A stretch of DNA of 64,000 bases from Acidimicrobiia bacterium (GCA_023264995.1 JAHFUR010000008.1:1-64000); one strand, 5' to 3'. Counted from the stretch's first letter, positions 36,598 through 46,050 are shown. Translations and numbers: made by a program. Notes: generated from the sequence alone by a model not told the origin.

Positions 36598-38235
36598 CTA
36601 CCCGCGGGCCGGCTGGGCGCCTTCTGTCCTGCTCGGGCTGGCGGTGCCGACCATCCGGGTCCCGGCCCCAAGGGCCAGACCGCCCACGATGGCGGCGATC
36701 GCCGCCCCCAAGGCGACCCATTCCAGGCTGGAGGTGCCGCCGCCGGCCGTCGTTGGCGCATCGTCGGCGAACCGGACCCGGGTGAAGTACGCGTCTTCGG
36801 CCTCCAGGTCGGGGTGGCCGGCGCGGGAGTCCGGCCACACGACGTAGGCCGACGCATCGGTGGACGCGATCCCGACTGTGCCCCGCAGCCCGTAGTTGCT
36901 GAAGGTCACCCCCACGCTCGTGTCGATGGCCCGGTCGGTCACCCGCTGGTTCGGCGCCCACGTCTTGCCCCCGTCAAAGGACGAGGTCATGTAGATGTCG
37001 GCATAGCGGACCACGGGCGCCGCCGTGGCGGTGCGGGCGACGAAGTACGGGTCGTTGCGGAAGTCGAACCAGGCCACGTCGACGCGCCCGTTGGGGGCGA
37101 CGCTGATCCCTGGGTTGTAGTGCTCGATGTTCTTCGCCGCCGTGTCGTCGGGGAGGCTGACCGGCGTGGTCCAGGTCTTGCCGTGGTCCACGGACGACAT
37201 GAGAAGGACCTGCTGGGGGCCGTTACCTTCGCGCTGGTCCCAGGTCACGTACATCTCGCCGGTCTTGGGGTCGATGGCGGCGAAGGGGTTGGTGACCGAC
37301 GTGGCACCCGGGTTGATGACCGTGGCCGCCCAGGTCTTGCCCCCGTCGGTCGACGTCGACATCAGGAGGCGGATCTTGCCCCGCTGCGCCGCCGGGATGG
37401 CCACATCCTGGATCTCCTTGGTGAAGGAGTACACGGTCCCGTCGTTGCCGACCACCATCACCGGGACGTCGCCGGCGAAGATCTTCTCGCCGCTGGGGAT
37501 TGTGGTGACCGTGTTGACCGGCTCCGACCAGGTCTTGCCACCGTCGAGCGACGTGGCGACATAGGGGATGCGAGGCGCGGCGTTCTCGACCACGGTGCCG
37601 CGGAGGCCGTACCGCCATCCCCGGTAGACCCGGAGCGGGTTGTGCGGGTCGACGGCGATGCTCGCGTACCGGTGCTGGCCGATGAGATTGGTCTCGGTGG
37701 TCCCGGTGATGCTGGTGAAGGTGAGGTCGGTCCGCGCCGTGGCCACGGTGGACAGCTCGTTGGTCACACCCAGGTCGGTGGTCCTCGACACGATGGCCGT
37801 CATCGGCCCGTTGGGGTGGTCGTTGGCGGGCGTCCCACTGAGGGCCACGTAGAGGGTCCCGTCGGACGCGAACGCCGGCGCGATGTAGGACCCGGTGTTC
37901 CGGTGCACGCAGTAGGGCAGGTTGGCCGGCATCAGGTTCTTGGCCGTGGTCACCCACGACGCGCCGGCGTCGCGGGAGACCCGCAGCTCGCACCCGCCGT
38001 TGCGGGCGTCGCCCACGGCGACGACGACCGTCCGCGGGTCTCGCGGGTCCACCACCACCGTGGGGACGTCGAACAACCTCGTCGGGTTGGCATCGGTGGT
38101 GACCTGGCGAGCCGCTTCGATCACCGGAGCGGGCTTGGTACCCGCCGCGCCCGCCCCGGAGGCAAAGCCACCGATGCTGACGCAGACCGTGAGCGCCCCG
38201 ACGACGCGGGCGCGTGTGCGAAAGCCGCGAACCAC
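36598..38235 (-). CDS. BNR/sialidase-like surface beta-propeller protein 1
   Basis: A 545-residue exported protein. An N-terminal signal peptide (VRGFRTRARVVGALTVCVSIGGFASGAGA) and a C-terminal TM helix (WVALGAAIAAIVGGLALGAG) with a short basic tail predict a membrane-anchored ectodomain. The ectodomain carries several BNR/Asp-box motifs of the S-x-D-x-G-x-T-W form (SRDAGASWVT, SLDGGKTWS, STDGGKTWAA, SVDHGKTWT, SFDGGKTWA), typical of sialidase-fold propellers. No sialidase catalytic Arg triad or Glu-Tyr pair could be assigned, so a binding or structural role is as likely as hydrolysis. The GTG at 38235 follows TGGGGGGAAAA. It is divergent from its paralogue at 38380. Confidence 0.85.
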   Translation of the reverse strand: MVRGFRTRARVVGALTVCVSIGGFASGAGAAGTKPAPVIEAARQVTTDANPTRLFDVPTVVVDPRDPRTVVVAVGDARNGGCELRVSRDAGASWVTTAKNLMPANLPYCVHRNTGSYIAPAFASDGTLYVALSGTPANDHPNGPMTAIVSRTTDLGVTNELSTVATARTDLTFTSITGTTETNLIGQHRYASIAVDPHNPLRVYRGWRYGLRGTVVENAAPRIPYVATSLDGGKTWSEPVNTVTTIPSGEKIFAGDVPVMVVGNDGTVYSFTKEIQDVAIPAAQRGKIRLLMSTSTDGGKTWAATVINPGATSVTNPFAAIDPKTGEMYVTWDQREGNGPQQVLLMSSVDHGKTWTTPVSLPDDTAAKNIEHYNPGISVAPNGRVDVAWFDFRNDPYFVARTATAAPVVRYADIYMTSSFDGGKTWAPNQRVTDRAIDTSVGVTFSNYGLRGTVGIASTDASAYVVWPDSRAGHPDLEAEDAYFTRVRFADDAPTTAGGGTSSLEWVALGAAIAAIVGGLALGAGTRMVGTASPSRTEGAQPARG

Positions 38236-38379
38236 GAAATTTTCCCCCCACTCGACACTCGGTAGGCCCGAGGCGCGGAGCATATCCGGCGGCTCGGCGT
38301 CACCATCGGCCGCCGGGCGCGGCGGCGGCACGCCGTGAGTACTATCGCCGCCAACGGTCAGTCGTGGGGGAGGACCAAA

Positions 38380-40062
38380 ATGAGTACCGAGGATGACGCT
38401 GACGTGCCGCGCCCGGTTCGGCGCCGAGGGGCCTTTGTCTTGGCCACGGCGGCAGGCCTCAGCCTGCTGGCGATGCTCGGGGGCGGCGCCGGCGCGGCGT
38501 CGGTGCCCCAGCTCACACAGCCGGTGCAGGTCACCAAGGGCGACGTCGACCCAGGGAGGACCTACACGTCGCCGTCGATCGCCGTCGACCCGGAGAACCC
38601 CCTCAACGTGGTGATGGGCTTCGTTGAGGCCCGGACCCGCAGGTGCGGGCTCATGCGCTCGGCCGACGGCGGCACCACGTGGAAGCGTCTCGACGCCAGC
38701 CCGTCGACGGCGACGTTCCCCTTCTGCTTCGTCATCAGCGGCAATGTCGACATGATCCCGGTGGCCTTCGGCCGCAACCACACCCTCTACTACGCGCTGA
38801 GCGGCTACGACGACGGCGACGGTGGCGTGAACAACGGCAACGTCAGCGTGCTCCTGGGCCGGTCCGACGACCTCGGCGACTCGTGGAAGACCACCGTCGT
38901 GCGGAGCGCCCGCGGCAAGCAACCACCCGACACCGAGACCTCCCGGCCGGTATCCGACCTGGCCGTCGACACCCACAGCGGCAAGGAGGACGTGGTCTAC
39001 GTGACGTGGCGGGCGGAGTACCGCACCACCACCGCCCCCAACCTCCAGCCCCGGCTCCCGCAGGTGTCGGTTTCGACCGACGGCGGGAAGACCTTCGCCG
39101 ACCCGGTCAACGTGGCCGCGCCGGCGTGGGCGAACGCCGCGACCCGCGCCGATGCCCTCAAGACCACGACCACGCTGCCAGGCTCGCCGACCACGACGGC
39201 CCCGCCGGCGGGGTCCCGGGCGGCCCAGCCCGACCAGCCGGTGAACTTCGGCGGCAGCAACCCGTCGCTCACCGTCGACGACAAGGGCAACCTCTACGTC
39301 GCCTGGGTGACCCACAGCTCCAACATCACGCCGGCGCCCGTACCGGCCATCTGGCTGTCGACCTCGACCGACCACGGCAAGACCTACACGGCCTCGGCGG
39401 TCACGGCCTTCCAGCAGGGTATGTCCACATTCGGCACCCAGCGGCTGCGGTGGAGCCCACAGGGCGGCCCGTCGGGCACGCTCCACCTCGTCTACGAGGG
39501 CACGGCGAACCCCACCATCGCCAACGCCACCGACGCCTACTACCAGCGCTCCACTGACGGCGGCAAGACCTGGTCGCCGGGCAAGGCCCTCAACGACGAC
39601 GACCCCAAGGGCCTCGCCTACCAGAACTCCCCGAACCTGGCCATCGCCCCCGACGGGCGGGTCGACGTGGTGTGGTGGGACGCCCGCAACGACCCGGGCG
39701 TCCGCAGCCACGACGTGTACTACTCGTCGTCCTCCGACGCCGGCATGACCTGGTCGAAGAACATGCGCCTGACCACGCAACTCGTGGACCGACGCATCGG
39801 GATCTGGGGCAACGGGTTCGACGTGAGCGTGCCGCCAGGCATCGCGTCCACCAACAAGTTCGCCGTCGTGGGCTGGGACGACACCCGCAACGGCACCCAG
39901 CTCACCCAGACACAGGACCTGTTCACCACCGACGTGCAGTACGCCAACGTCGGGGGCGGCACCTCGAAAGCGGCGAAGGTCGCGCTCGCCGCGGTCGGGG
40001 CCGTCGGCGTCGTCGGACTGGTCCTGCTGCTGGTGTCCACCATCAACCGCCGGCGGGCGTAG
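38380..40062 (+). CDS. BNR/sialidase-like surface beta-propeller protein 2
   Basis: A 560-residue paralogue of the neighbour, with the same plan: basic N-terminus with a signal/anchor segment (GAFVLATAAGLSLLAMLGGGAGA), Asp-box propeller repeats (SADGGTTWK, STDGGKTFAD, STDHGKTYTA, STDGGKTWSPG, SSDAGMTWSK), and a C-terminal TM helix (VALAAVGAVGVVGLVLLLVS) with an Arg-rich tail. A Thr/Pro-rich insert near residues 262-285 may be a linker. The ATG at 38380 has a strong ribosome site (GGGGGAGGACCAAA). The 144 bp between the two divergent genes must hold both promoters. Its end overlaps the convergent oxidoreductase gene by 20 nt. Confidence 0.85.
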   Translation: MSTEDDADVPRPVRRRGAFVLATAAGLSLLAMLGGGAGAASVPQLTQPVQVTKGDVDPGRTYTSPSIAVDPENPLNVVMGFVEARTRRCGLMRSADGGTTWKRLDASPSTATFPFCFVISGNVDMIPVAFGRNHTLYYALSGYDDGDGGVNNGNVSVLLGRSDDLGDSWKTTVVRSARGKQPPDTETSRPVSDLAVDTHSGKEDVVYVTWRAEYRTTTAPNLQPRLPQVSVSTDGGKTFADPVNVAAPAWANAATRADALKTTTTLPGSPTTTAPPAGSRAAQPDQPVNFGGSNPSLTVDDKGNLYVAWVTHSSNITPAPVPAIWLSTSTDHGKTYTASAVTAFQQGMSTFGTQRLRWSPQGGPSGTLHLVYEGTANPTIANATDAYYQRSTDGGKTWSPGKALNDDDPKGLAYQNSPNLAIAPDGRVDVVWWDARNDPGVRSHDVYYSSSSDAGMTWSKNMRLTTQLVDRRIGIWGNGFDVSVPPGIASTNKFAVVGWDDTRNGTQLTQTQDLFTTDVQYANVGGGTSKAAKVALAAVGAVGVVGLVLLLVSTINRRRA

Positions 40063-41659
40063 CCCAGGGTCCGCCGACGCGGCGACGGGCGCGCAGCACG
40101 ATGTCGTCGACGTGGTGGGAGGCCGACACGGCCCCCGGCGGACGGGGGCGCTTCTCGTGGACCTCGATCTCCCAATCCGGCGAGCCGGCAAGCACGGCCA
40201 CGAAGTCGTCGAGCCGGACGTAGGAACCCGGGTCGAAGGGTCGGCTCTGCGCCTGCGTGTCGATCGGCGCGCGCATCGGCTCCGGGTCGTGGCTGACCAC
40301 CAGGAGCGTGCCCCCTGGAGCCACGGCGTGCAGCAGGTTGGCGACGGCGCGCCCGTCCGCCGTGCGGGGGACTGATGCGTACTGCGCCGACACGAGGTCG
40401 AACGCCTCCCTCTCGAAGGGGCTGAGCGCATTGGCGTCGGCGCGACGGCACTCGATGCGCAGGCCACGTCGTTCGGCTTCGGCGGCGACACGGTCCAACG
40501 CCCGCTGGGAGATGTCGCTGGCCGTCACCTCCCAGCCCTGCTCGGCCAGCCAGACCGCATCACCGCCCTCACCGGCGCCGACATCGAGCGCCCGTCCGGG
40601 GGCCCGCCCGCCGACCTCGATGACAAGCGTGCCGTTCGGGTTGCCGCTCCAGAACTGGTCGGCCCCGTAGCGGTGGTCCCAGTCGGCCTCGTTGGCTGAC
40701 GGTCGGGCGGCTGACTCGATGTCCTCGTGGGCCAGGCTGAAGCTGATCATGGCGCCGACCCGGCTGCCCGCCGCGGCGGCCGGTAAGACCTGCTGGCTCG
40801 GGTCGGCCACGTTGCCGGCGGCGTAGACCCCCGGGATGGCCGTCGCCCCGGTGGCGTCGGTCTCGACGAAGTCCCCGAGCCCGCTCTGGTGCTCTGCCGG
40901 CTTGAGACCGAGCGACGCGAACGGTTCTGCCCGCGCCCGGAACCGGGGCCCGACGGCGACGGCGTCGGCGTCGAGGCGGCGGCCGTCGGTCAGCTCGACC
41001 GCGGCGACGTGGCAGTCGGCCCCGGTGACGACGCGCCGGACGCGCCCCTCCACGACCGGCACCCCGGCCGCTCGCAGGGCCTCGACCTCAGGATTGCCGG
41101 CGTCGACGCCGGCGTGGAGCACCAGGGTGAGCCGGTCAGTCAGCTGGCGGAACAGCTCGGCGGGGTGGAGCCCCATCGGATGGGTGACGATCTGCACGAT
41201 GCGGCGGTCGCGGACCTCGTACCCGTGGCAGAACGGGCAGTGGACGGCGTCACCTCCCCAGTGGTCGGCCAGGCCGTCGATGTCGGGGAGCTCGTCGACC
41301 AGGCCGGTCGCGGCCAGGACCCGGCGGGCGACGATCGTGTGGCCGCCGGTCAGCTCGAGCCGGAAGTGGGCGCCGTCGATGCGTGCCACGTCGACGACGC
41401 GGCCGGCGACCACCTCGCCGCCGTAGCTGCGGACCTCCTCCCGGGCGATCGCGCTCAGTTCCGCCGGCGGGAGACCCTCGTGACCGAGGTAGCCGTGCAT
41501 GTGGGCGGCGGGGGCGTTGCGCGGCTCGCCGGCGTCGACGACGATGACCGAGCGGCGCTGGCGCCCGAGCTGGAGGGCGGCGGCGAGGCCGGCCGCCGAC
41601 CCGCCGACGACGGCGACATCGCAGTGGCGCTCGACGGTGCGGTGTGCGTGTTCGTTCAT
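40043..41659 (-). CDS. Thioredoxin-reductase-like oxidoreductase fused to SAM methyltransferase
   Basis: A 538-residue fusion. Residues 1-320 are a thioredoxin-reductase-like flavoprotein with the FAD motif VAVVGGSAAGLAAAL, a redox-active CPFC pair (Cys141, Cys144), and a late ATAIPGVYAAGNVAD FAD motif. Residues about 330-520 form a class I methyltransferase with motif I ALDVGAGEGGDAVWLAEQG and a following acidic loop (ASDIS), similar to TehB/UbiE-type enzymes. Such fusions are known in actinobacteria; substrates are not established, and detoxification of an electrophile or metalloid is an inference. The ATG at 41659 has TAGTCT 6 nt upstream (leaderless). It is divergent from an XRE-cupin regulator. 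Confidence 0.88.
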   Translation of the reverse strand: MNEHAHRTVERHCDVAVVGGSAAGLAAALQLGRQRRSVIVVDAGEPRNAPAAHMHGYLGHEGLPPAELSAIAREEVRSYGGEVVAGRVVDVARIDGAHFRLELTGGHTIVARRVLAATGLVDELPDIDGLADHWGGDAVHCPFCHGYEVRDRRIVQIVTHPMGLHPAELFRQLTDRLTLVLHAGVDAGNPEVEALRAAGVPVVEGRVRRVVTGADCHVAAVELTDGRRLDADAVAVGPRFRARAEPFASLGLKPAEHQSGLGDFVETDATGATAIPGVYAAGNVADPSQQVLPAAAAGSRVGAMISFSLAHEDIESAARPSANEADWDHRYGADQFWSGNPNGTLVIEVGGRAPGRALDVGAGEGGDAVWLAEQGWEVTASDISQRALDRVAAEAERRGLRIECRRADANALSPFEREAFDLVSAQYASVPRTADGRAVANLLHAVAPGGTLLVVSHDPEPMRAPIDTQAQSRPFDPGSYVRLDDFVAVLAGSPDWEIEVHEKRPRPPGAVSASHHVDDIVLRARRRVGGPWATPAGG

Positions 41660-41665
41660 GGTCTG

Positions 41666-41671
41666 AGACTA
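41666..41671 (-). promoter_or_regulatory. -10 hexamer TAGTCT
   Basis: TAGTCT on the minus strand, exactly 6 nt before the oxidoreductase ATG. The matching -35 position (about 41690-41695) lies within the operator palindrome. Confidence 0.5.
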
Positions 41672-41689
41672 CGCTCGACCGCAGGGATT

Positions 41690-41716
41690 GCAAGATGTCT
41701 TGCGATATATGCAAGA
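41690..41716. promoter_or_regulatory. Operator: three GCAAGA half-sites
   Basis: GCAAGA (41690-41695), TCTTGC (41698-41703) and GCAAGA (41711-41716) form two overlapping palindromes, GCAAGA-2-TCTTGC and TCTTGC-7-GCAAGA. The site covers the -35 position of the minus-strand gene and the expected -10 of the plus-strand regulator gene. It is therefore a likely binding site for the XRE-cupin protein, repressing both genes. Confidence 0.65.
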
Positions 41717-41730
41717 GGGATGGGACGGGC

Positions 41731-42303
41731 ATGGCCGAGCTGCACGAGATCGAGCACGTGGTGCGGACCCGGCTGCGGAGCCTGCGCCAGACGTTGGGCC
41801 TGTCCCTCGACGAGCTGGCGGCTCGGGCCAACCTGAGCCCGTCCACCATCAGCCGGATCGAGACCGGCAAACGGACGATCAGCCTCGACGTCCTGCTCCC
41901 GCTGGCGAGTGCCCTCCAGGTCGGCCTCGACGCCCTGCTCGACGTGCGCAGCGACGACGACGTGGTCATCCGACCGGTGCCAAGCAGTTCGGGCGAGCGC
42001 ACGACCTGGATGCTGAGCCGGCCCACGGGGAACACGGTGGCGGTCAAGATCAGGCTCGAGCCGACCGACCGGCTACCGCAGCAGCGGGTCCATCCCGGTC
42101 ACGACTGGTTCTTCGTCATCGAAGGGCGGGTGCGGTTGCTGCTGGGCGAGCGCGAGATCGTCGTCGAGGCCGGCGAGGTGGCCGAGTTCACCACCATGAC
42201 GCCCCACGCATGGGCCGCCGACGGTGGCGCCGCGGAGCTCATCATGATCTTCGACCGCGACGGCCAGCGGGCCCATGTCCATCACGAACCTCCTCAATCG
42301 TGA
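41731..42303 (+). CDS. XRE-family regulator with C-terminal cupin sensor
   Basis: A 190-residue regulator. The N-terminal XRE helix-turn-helix (about residues 8-65) has LRSLRQTLGLSLDELAARANL and SPSTISRIETGKRTISLDVLLPLASAL. The C-terminal cupin (about 100-185) has RVHPGHDWFFVIEGRVRLLLGE with metal-type His residues and AGEVAEFTTMTPHAWA. Such proteins bind a small ligand in the cupin barrel to control a neighbouring enzyme gene. The ATG at 41731 is chosen because a possible ATG at 41695 lies inside the operator and because GGGATGGGA precedes 41731. It is divergent from the oxidoreductase-methyltransferase gene and probably autoregulated. Confidence 0.9.
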   Translation: MAELHEIEHVVRTRLRSLRQTLGLSLDELAARANLSPSTISRIETGKRTISLDVLLPLASALQVGLDALLDVRSDDDVVIRPVPSSSGERTTWMLSRPTGNTVAVKIRLEPTDRLPQQRVHPGHDWFFVIEGRVRLLLGEREIVVEAGEVAEFTTMTPHAWAADGGAAELIMIFDRDGQRAHVHHEPPQS

Positions 42304-42467
42304 GTACGCCCCCATCCCTCGGTGGGTGAGAGGCAGCTCAAACCGTCGAGGAAGGGCAAGATCAGGAGCGCTTCCTCCTGAGATGCTGCGAAGCGGGCAA
42401 TGATGTCGGCGCCGGTGCGCAGCCGTGTGACGACGACCTGCCGTGCGTGTTCACGAACGGTAGGCAT
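42294..42467 (-). CDS. Small open frame after the toxin, doubtful
   Basis: An open frame of 57 residues (MPTVREHARQVVVTRLRTG... ending EGWGRTHD) that starts 17 nt inside the toxin gene and overlaps the convergent regulator gene by 10 nt. It shows mixed helical and polar composition rather than the Arg/Pro-rich look of shadow frames here. It matches no family I know. It could be a third gene of the toxin-antitoxin unit, a fragment of a decayed gene, or nothing. Confidence 0.25.
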   Translation of the reverse strand: MPTVREHARQVVVTRLRTGADIIARFAASQEEALLILPFLDGLSCLSPTEGWGRTHD

Positions 42468-42723
42468 CCCGACGGTGGTCGATATCGAGGATGCGCACTG
42501 TGGGTGTGGCCTCGTCGATCTCGTAGCGCACCCTGTAATCTCCTCGGCGCGCCCGCCAGTGTCCCTCGAATGGTGCTCGCAACGGTGCACCGACACCGCG
42601 AGGGGCTATCACCAGCGGTACGGAGATGAACTCCCACGCCGCGATGGCGGCGGCCTCGGGCAACAGATCGGTGAGGGCGCGCCTCGCACCGGGGGCCAGG
42701 ATGAGCCGGTAGGGCTCCTCAGT
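42451..42723 (-). CDS. RelE/ParE-family toxin, start codon unclear
   Basis: From ACT at 42723 the frame reads TEEPYRLILAPGARRAL, then a RelE-like core with LPEAAAIAAWEFI, GVGAPLRAPFEGHWRARRGDYRVRYEID and the C-terminal VRILDIDHRRDAYR. This is the standard fold and about the standard length (near 90 residues) of RelE mRNA interferases, which cut mRNA on the ribosome. The Arg and Tyr-rich C-terminal face expected for activity is present. The oddity is the start: between the in-frame TGA at 42750 and a TTG at 42663 there is no ATG, GTG or TTG, and TTG would delete the first strand. The gene either uses a rare start coupled to the antitoxin stop or has lost its start. Confidence 0.7.
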   Translation of the reverse strand, partial: TEEPYRLILAPGARRALTDLLPEAAAIAAWEFISVPLVIAPRGVGAPLRAPFEGHWRARRGDYRVRYEIDEATPTVRILDIDHRRDAYRS

Positions 42724-43006
42724 CTCGAGGATCGCGGCCTCGGTCTTTCATAACTCGGCTCATTTCCTCGCCCGTGGTGAAGTCCCCGTTCTCGATGTCA
42801 CGCTGGGCTTGCCGAACTCGTCCCATCGCCTCGGGGTCGCTCAGCAGCTCGAGCGTGGCCTCGAGTGACGCCAGGTCCTCGGCAGAGATCAGGACGACAT
42901 ACGAGCGGCCGTTCTTGGTGATCTGCACGCGCTGATGGGTGCGGTCCACCTCGTCGGCGATCTCCGACAGGCGAGCTTTGACTGCGGACAAGGGCAGAGT
43001 CTCCAT
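42719..43006 (-). CDS. Phd/YefM-family antitoxin
   Basis: A 95-residue antitoxin. The N-terminal Phd/YefM DNA-binding fold is seen in LPLSAVKARLSEIADEVDRTHQRVQITKNGRSYVVLISAEDLASLEATLELL; the C-terminal part (EEMSRVMKDRGRDPRD) would wrap the toxin. Such proteins neutralise RelE toxins and repress their own promoter. The ATG at 43006 has a TATTCT hexamer 5 nt upstream and an ACTAgaaTAGT palindrome over it. The gene end overlaps the toxin coding region, so the two are coupled. Confidence 0.9.
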   Translation of the reverse strand: METLPLSAVKARLSEIADEVDRTHQRVQITKNGRSYVVLISAEDLASLEATLELLSDPEAMGRVRQAQRDIENGDFTTGEEMSRVMKDRGRDPRD

Positions 43007-43008
43007 AG

Positions 43009-43019
43009 ACTAGAATAGT
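43009..43019 (-). promoter_or_regulatory. Antitoxin promoter/operator palindrome
   Basis: ACTAGAATAGT is an inverted repeat (ACTA-3-TAGT) that covers a -10-like TATTCT (minus strand, 43017-43012) 5 nt before the antitoxin ATG. This is the expected position for autorepression and a leaderless start. Confidence 0.5.
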
Positions 43020-43110
43020 AGTCCACCGCTGGTGGCATGCGCCGGCGGCATCGCCGACCGGGCTGGCCAACCCCATCCTGGTAGACGCCGGCGAGTTGCA
43101 CGACGACGCG

Positions 43111-43353
43111 TCAGTGGCCGCCGCCGAAGGCCATGGCCGCGATCAGGTCCATGCGGACCAGGTCGGCGAGGGGCCGCTCGATGTGGAACGAGTAGGCCGC
43201 GCTCTCGGCCGTCGCTCCGACGGACACCACGGTGACGATCGGCGAGCAGCGGGGGTCGGTGCCCGCCTGCTCCGAGATCGTCACTGACTGGGCCGGGTCG
43301 AGCGACAGCTCCTCGCGCGCCCAGCCTTCCAGCTCGTCGGCCGTGGTGGTCAC
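43111..43353 (-). CDS. Small conserved protein of unknown function
   Basis: An 80-residue protein from the GTG at 43353. The central ISEQAGTDPRCSPIVTVVSV resembles a widespread family of small proteins with a SE-x-x-C-x-x-P-x-C-P-P-x-E-T-V-I core, but the first Cys and the second Pro are replaced. The N-terminus (LEGWAREELSLDP) is helical and amphipathic. No function is known to me. It lies upstream of the antitoxin gene on the same strand, but 104 bp and the operator separate them, so it is probably not part of that unit. It is divergent from the protease gene. Confidence 0.55.
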   Translation of the reverse strand: MTTTADELEGWAREELSLDPAQSVTISEQAGTDPRCSPIVTVVSVGATAESAAYSFHIERPLADLVRMDLIAAMAFGGGH

Positions 43354-43706
43354 TGGTCTGTTGCCTTCATGGGAATGCCGAGGCCGGCGACGGGCCTGGC
43401 GACTGCGGCGCGGGAGAGCGGGCGGAGGATGGGCATCGACCCATCTTCTCACCCAGCTCGCAGCCCGTTCCCAGGATGCTCACAGGCGGCGGTGGCTTAC
43501 TACTGACATGCGCACGACCGGCGACTGCCCGCTCCGCCCTGGCCCCGGGTCCCCCCACCCGCGGCCTGGGCGGAGCGGCCGCATTCCTGCGGGCCGCCTG
43601 TCGTGCCCGGCGGCCGCCGCCCTGCCCCACCGGGGCCTGGCGGCCGCCCATCTCTCCTGCGTCCCAACTGCCCTGGCCCGGCCAGGCATCTAGCGAGGTG
43701 AACGAC

Positions 43707-44918
<1,212 letters not shown>

Positions 44919-44921
44919 CCC

Positions 44922-44977
44922 ACCCGATCTGGCTGCAGTTACCCGCCTATTGGCGGGCTACTGCAGCCAGATCGGGT
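44922..44977. terminator. Bidirectional terminator hairpin
   Basis: ACCCGATCTGGCTGCAGT (44922-44939) pairs perfectly with its complement at 44960-44977. An inner CCCGCC/GGCGGG stem (44942-44947, 44952-44957) extends it. It lies between the stop codons of the convergent protease and gmd genes and touches the gmd stop, so it can end both transcripts. Confidence 0.85.
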
Positions 44978-45984
44978 CAGGGCCGGCGGGCCGGGTCCCC
45001 CGCCTCGATCTCCAGGTCGCTCGCCACCATCATGCGGACCAGCTCGGGAAAGTCGACCTTCGGCTTCCACCCGAGCTGGTGGCGCGCCTTGGTGGCATCG
45101 CCGGTGAGGATGTCGACCTCGGCGGGCCGGGTGAAGCGGGGGTCGCTCTCGACCAGGTGCTTCCAGTCGTCGATGCCGGCCGCGGCAAAGGCATGCTCGA
45201 GCAGCTCACCGATGGTGTGGGTCTCACCGGTGGCGATGACGTAGTCCTCGGGGGTGTCCTGCTGGAGCATGAGCCACATGGCCTCGCAGAAGTCGCCGGC
45301 AAAGCCCCAGTCCCGGGCGGCATCGAGGTTGCCCAGGGTCAGCTTCTCCTGGAGGCCCAGCTTGATCCGGGCCACGCCATTGGTGACCTTGCGGGTCACG
45401 AACTCCAACCCGCGGCGGGGCGACTCGTGGTTGAAGCAGATGCCCGAGGTGGCGAAGAGGTCGTAGGACTCCCGATAGTTCACCGTGATGTAGTGGCCGA
45501 ACACCTTCGCCGCGCCGTACGGCGAGCGGGGGTGGAACGGGGTCATCTCGGTCTGGGGGGTCTCGCGGACCTTGCCGAACATCTCCGAGGAGCTGGCCTG
45601 GTAGAAGCGGATCTTGTTGCCCGGGCCCTGGCTGGCCGGTCCCCCCACGATGCGCACCGCTTCGAGCATGCGCAGGACACCGAGCCCGGTGATGTCGGCC
45701 GTCAGCTCGGCCTGGCGGAAGGACAGGGCGACGAAGCTGATGGCCCCGAGGTTGTAGACCTCGTCGGGCTGGACCTGCTCGACGGCGGCGATGAGGGACG
45801 ACAGGTCCTGGAGGTCGCCTTCGACGAGCTCGAGCCGGGGCGTCTCCTCCTGGATCATCCTGATCTTGGGATTGGCCTGGCCACGGACCATGCCGAAGAC
45901 GTCGTAGCCCTTCTCAACGAGCATCTGGGCCATGTAACGGCCGTCCTGGCCGGTGATTCCTGTGATGAGGGCGCGGGGGGGCAC
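44977..45984 (-). CDS. gmd: GDP-mannose 4,6-dehydratase
   Basis: Gmd converts GDP-mannose to GDP-4-keto-6-deoxymannose, the precursor of GDP-fucose, rhamnose and related surface sugars. At 335 residues it is near the usual length. It is an extended short-chain dehydrogenase with NADP-binding [23 protein letters not shown], the SSSEMFG active-site serine region, [10 protein letters not shown] with the catalytic Tyr and Lys, and [18 protein letters not shown] for GDP-mannose binding. The start is a GTG at 45984. No other sugar-nucleotide gene is adjacent. Confidence 0.94.
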   Translation of the reverse strand: MPPRALITGITGQDGRYMAQMLVEKGYDVFGMVRGQANPKIRMIQEETPRLELVEGDLQDLSSLIAAVEQVQPDEVYNLGAISFVALSFRQAELTADITGLGVLRMLEAVRIVGGPASQGPGNKIRFYQASSSEMFGKVRETPQTEMTPFHPRSPYGAAKVFGHYITVNYRESYDLFATSGICFNHESPRRGLEFVTRKVTNGVARIKLGLQEKLTLGNLDAARDWGFAGDFCEAMWLMLQQDTPEDYVIATGETHTIGELLEHAFAAAGIDDWKHLVESDPRFTRPAEVDILTGDATKARHQLGWKPKVDFPELVRMMVASDLEIEAGDPARRP

Positions 45985-46050
45985 CGAACGACGCTAGCCG
46001 GAACCGGCCCCTCCGCCCAAGGTGAGGTCGGCAACGGCCTCCGCACCCCG

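Noticed and set aside
36598-40062. BNR proteins as true sialidases
   Set aside because: Asp-boxes are present, but the Arg triad, Glu/Tyr pair and FRIP-type motif could not be identified.
36598-40491. A 1297-codon minus-strand open frame
   Set aside because: Only 36598-38235 encodes a protein with signal peptide and Asp-boxes. The upstream part lies opposite the well-supported BNR gene at 38380-40062, is Arg/Pro/Gly-rich and has no family resemblance.
41644-41730. Earlier starts for the XRE-cupin regulator
   Set aside because: They lie within or before the operator and the divergent promoter. The helix-turn-helix begins after 41731, where a ribosome site is present.
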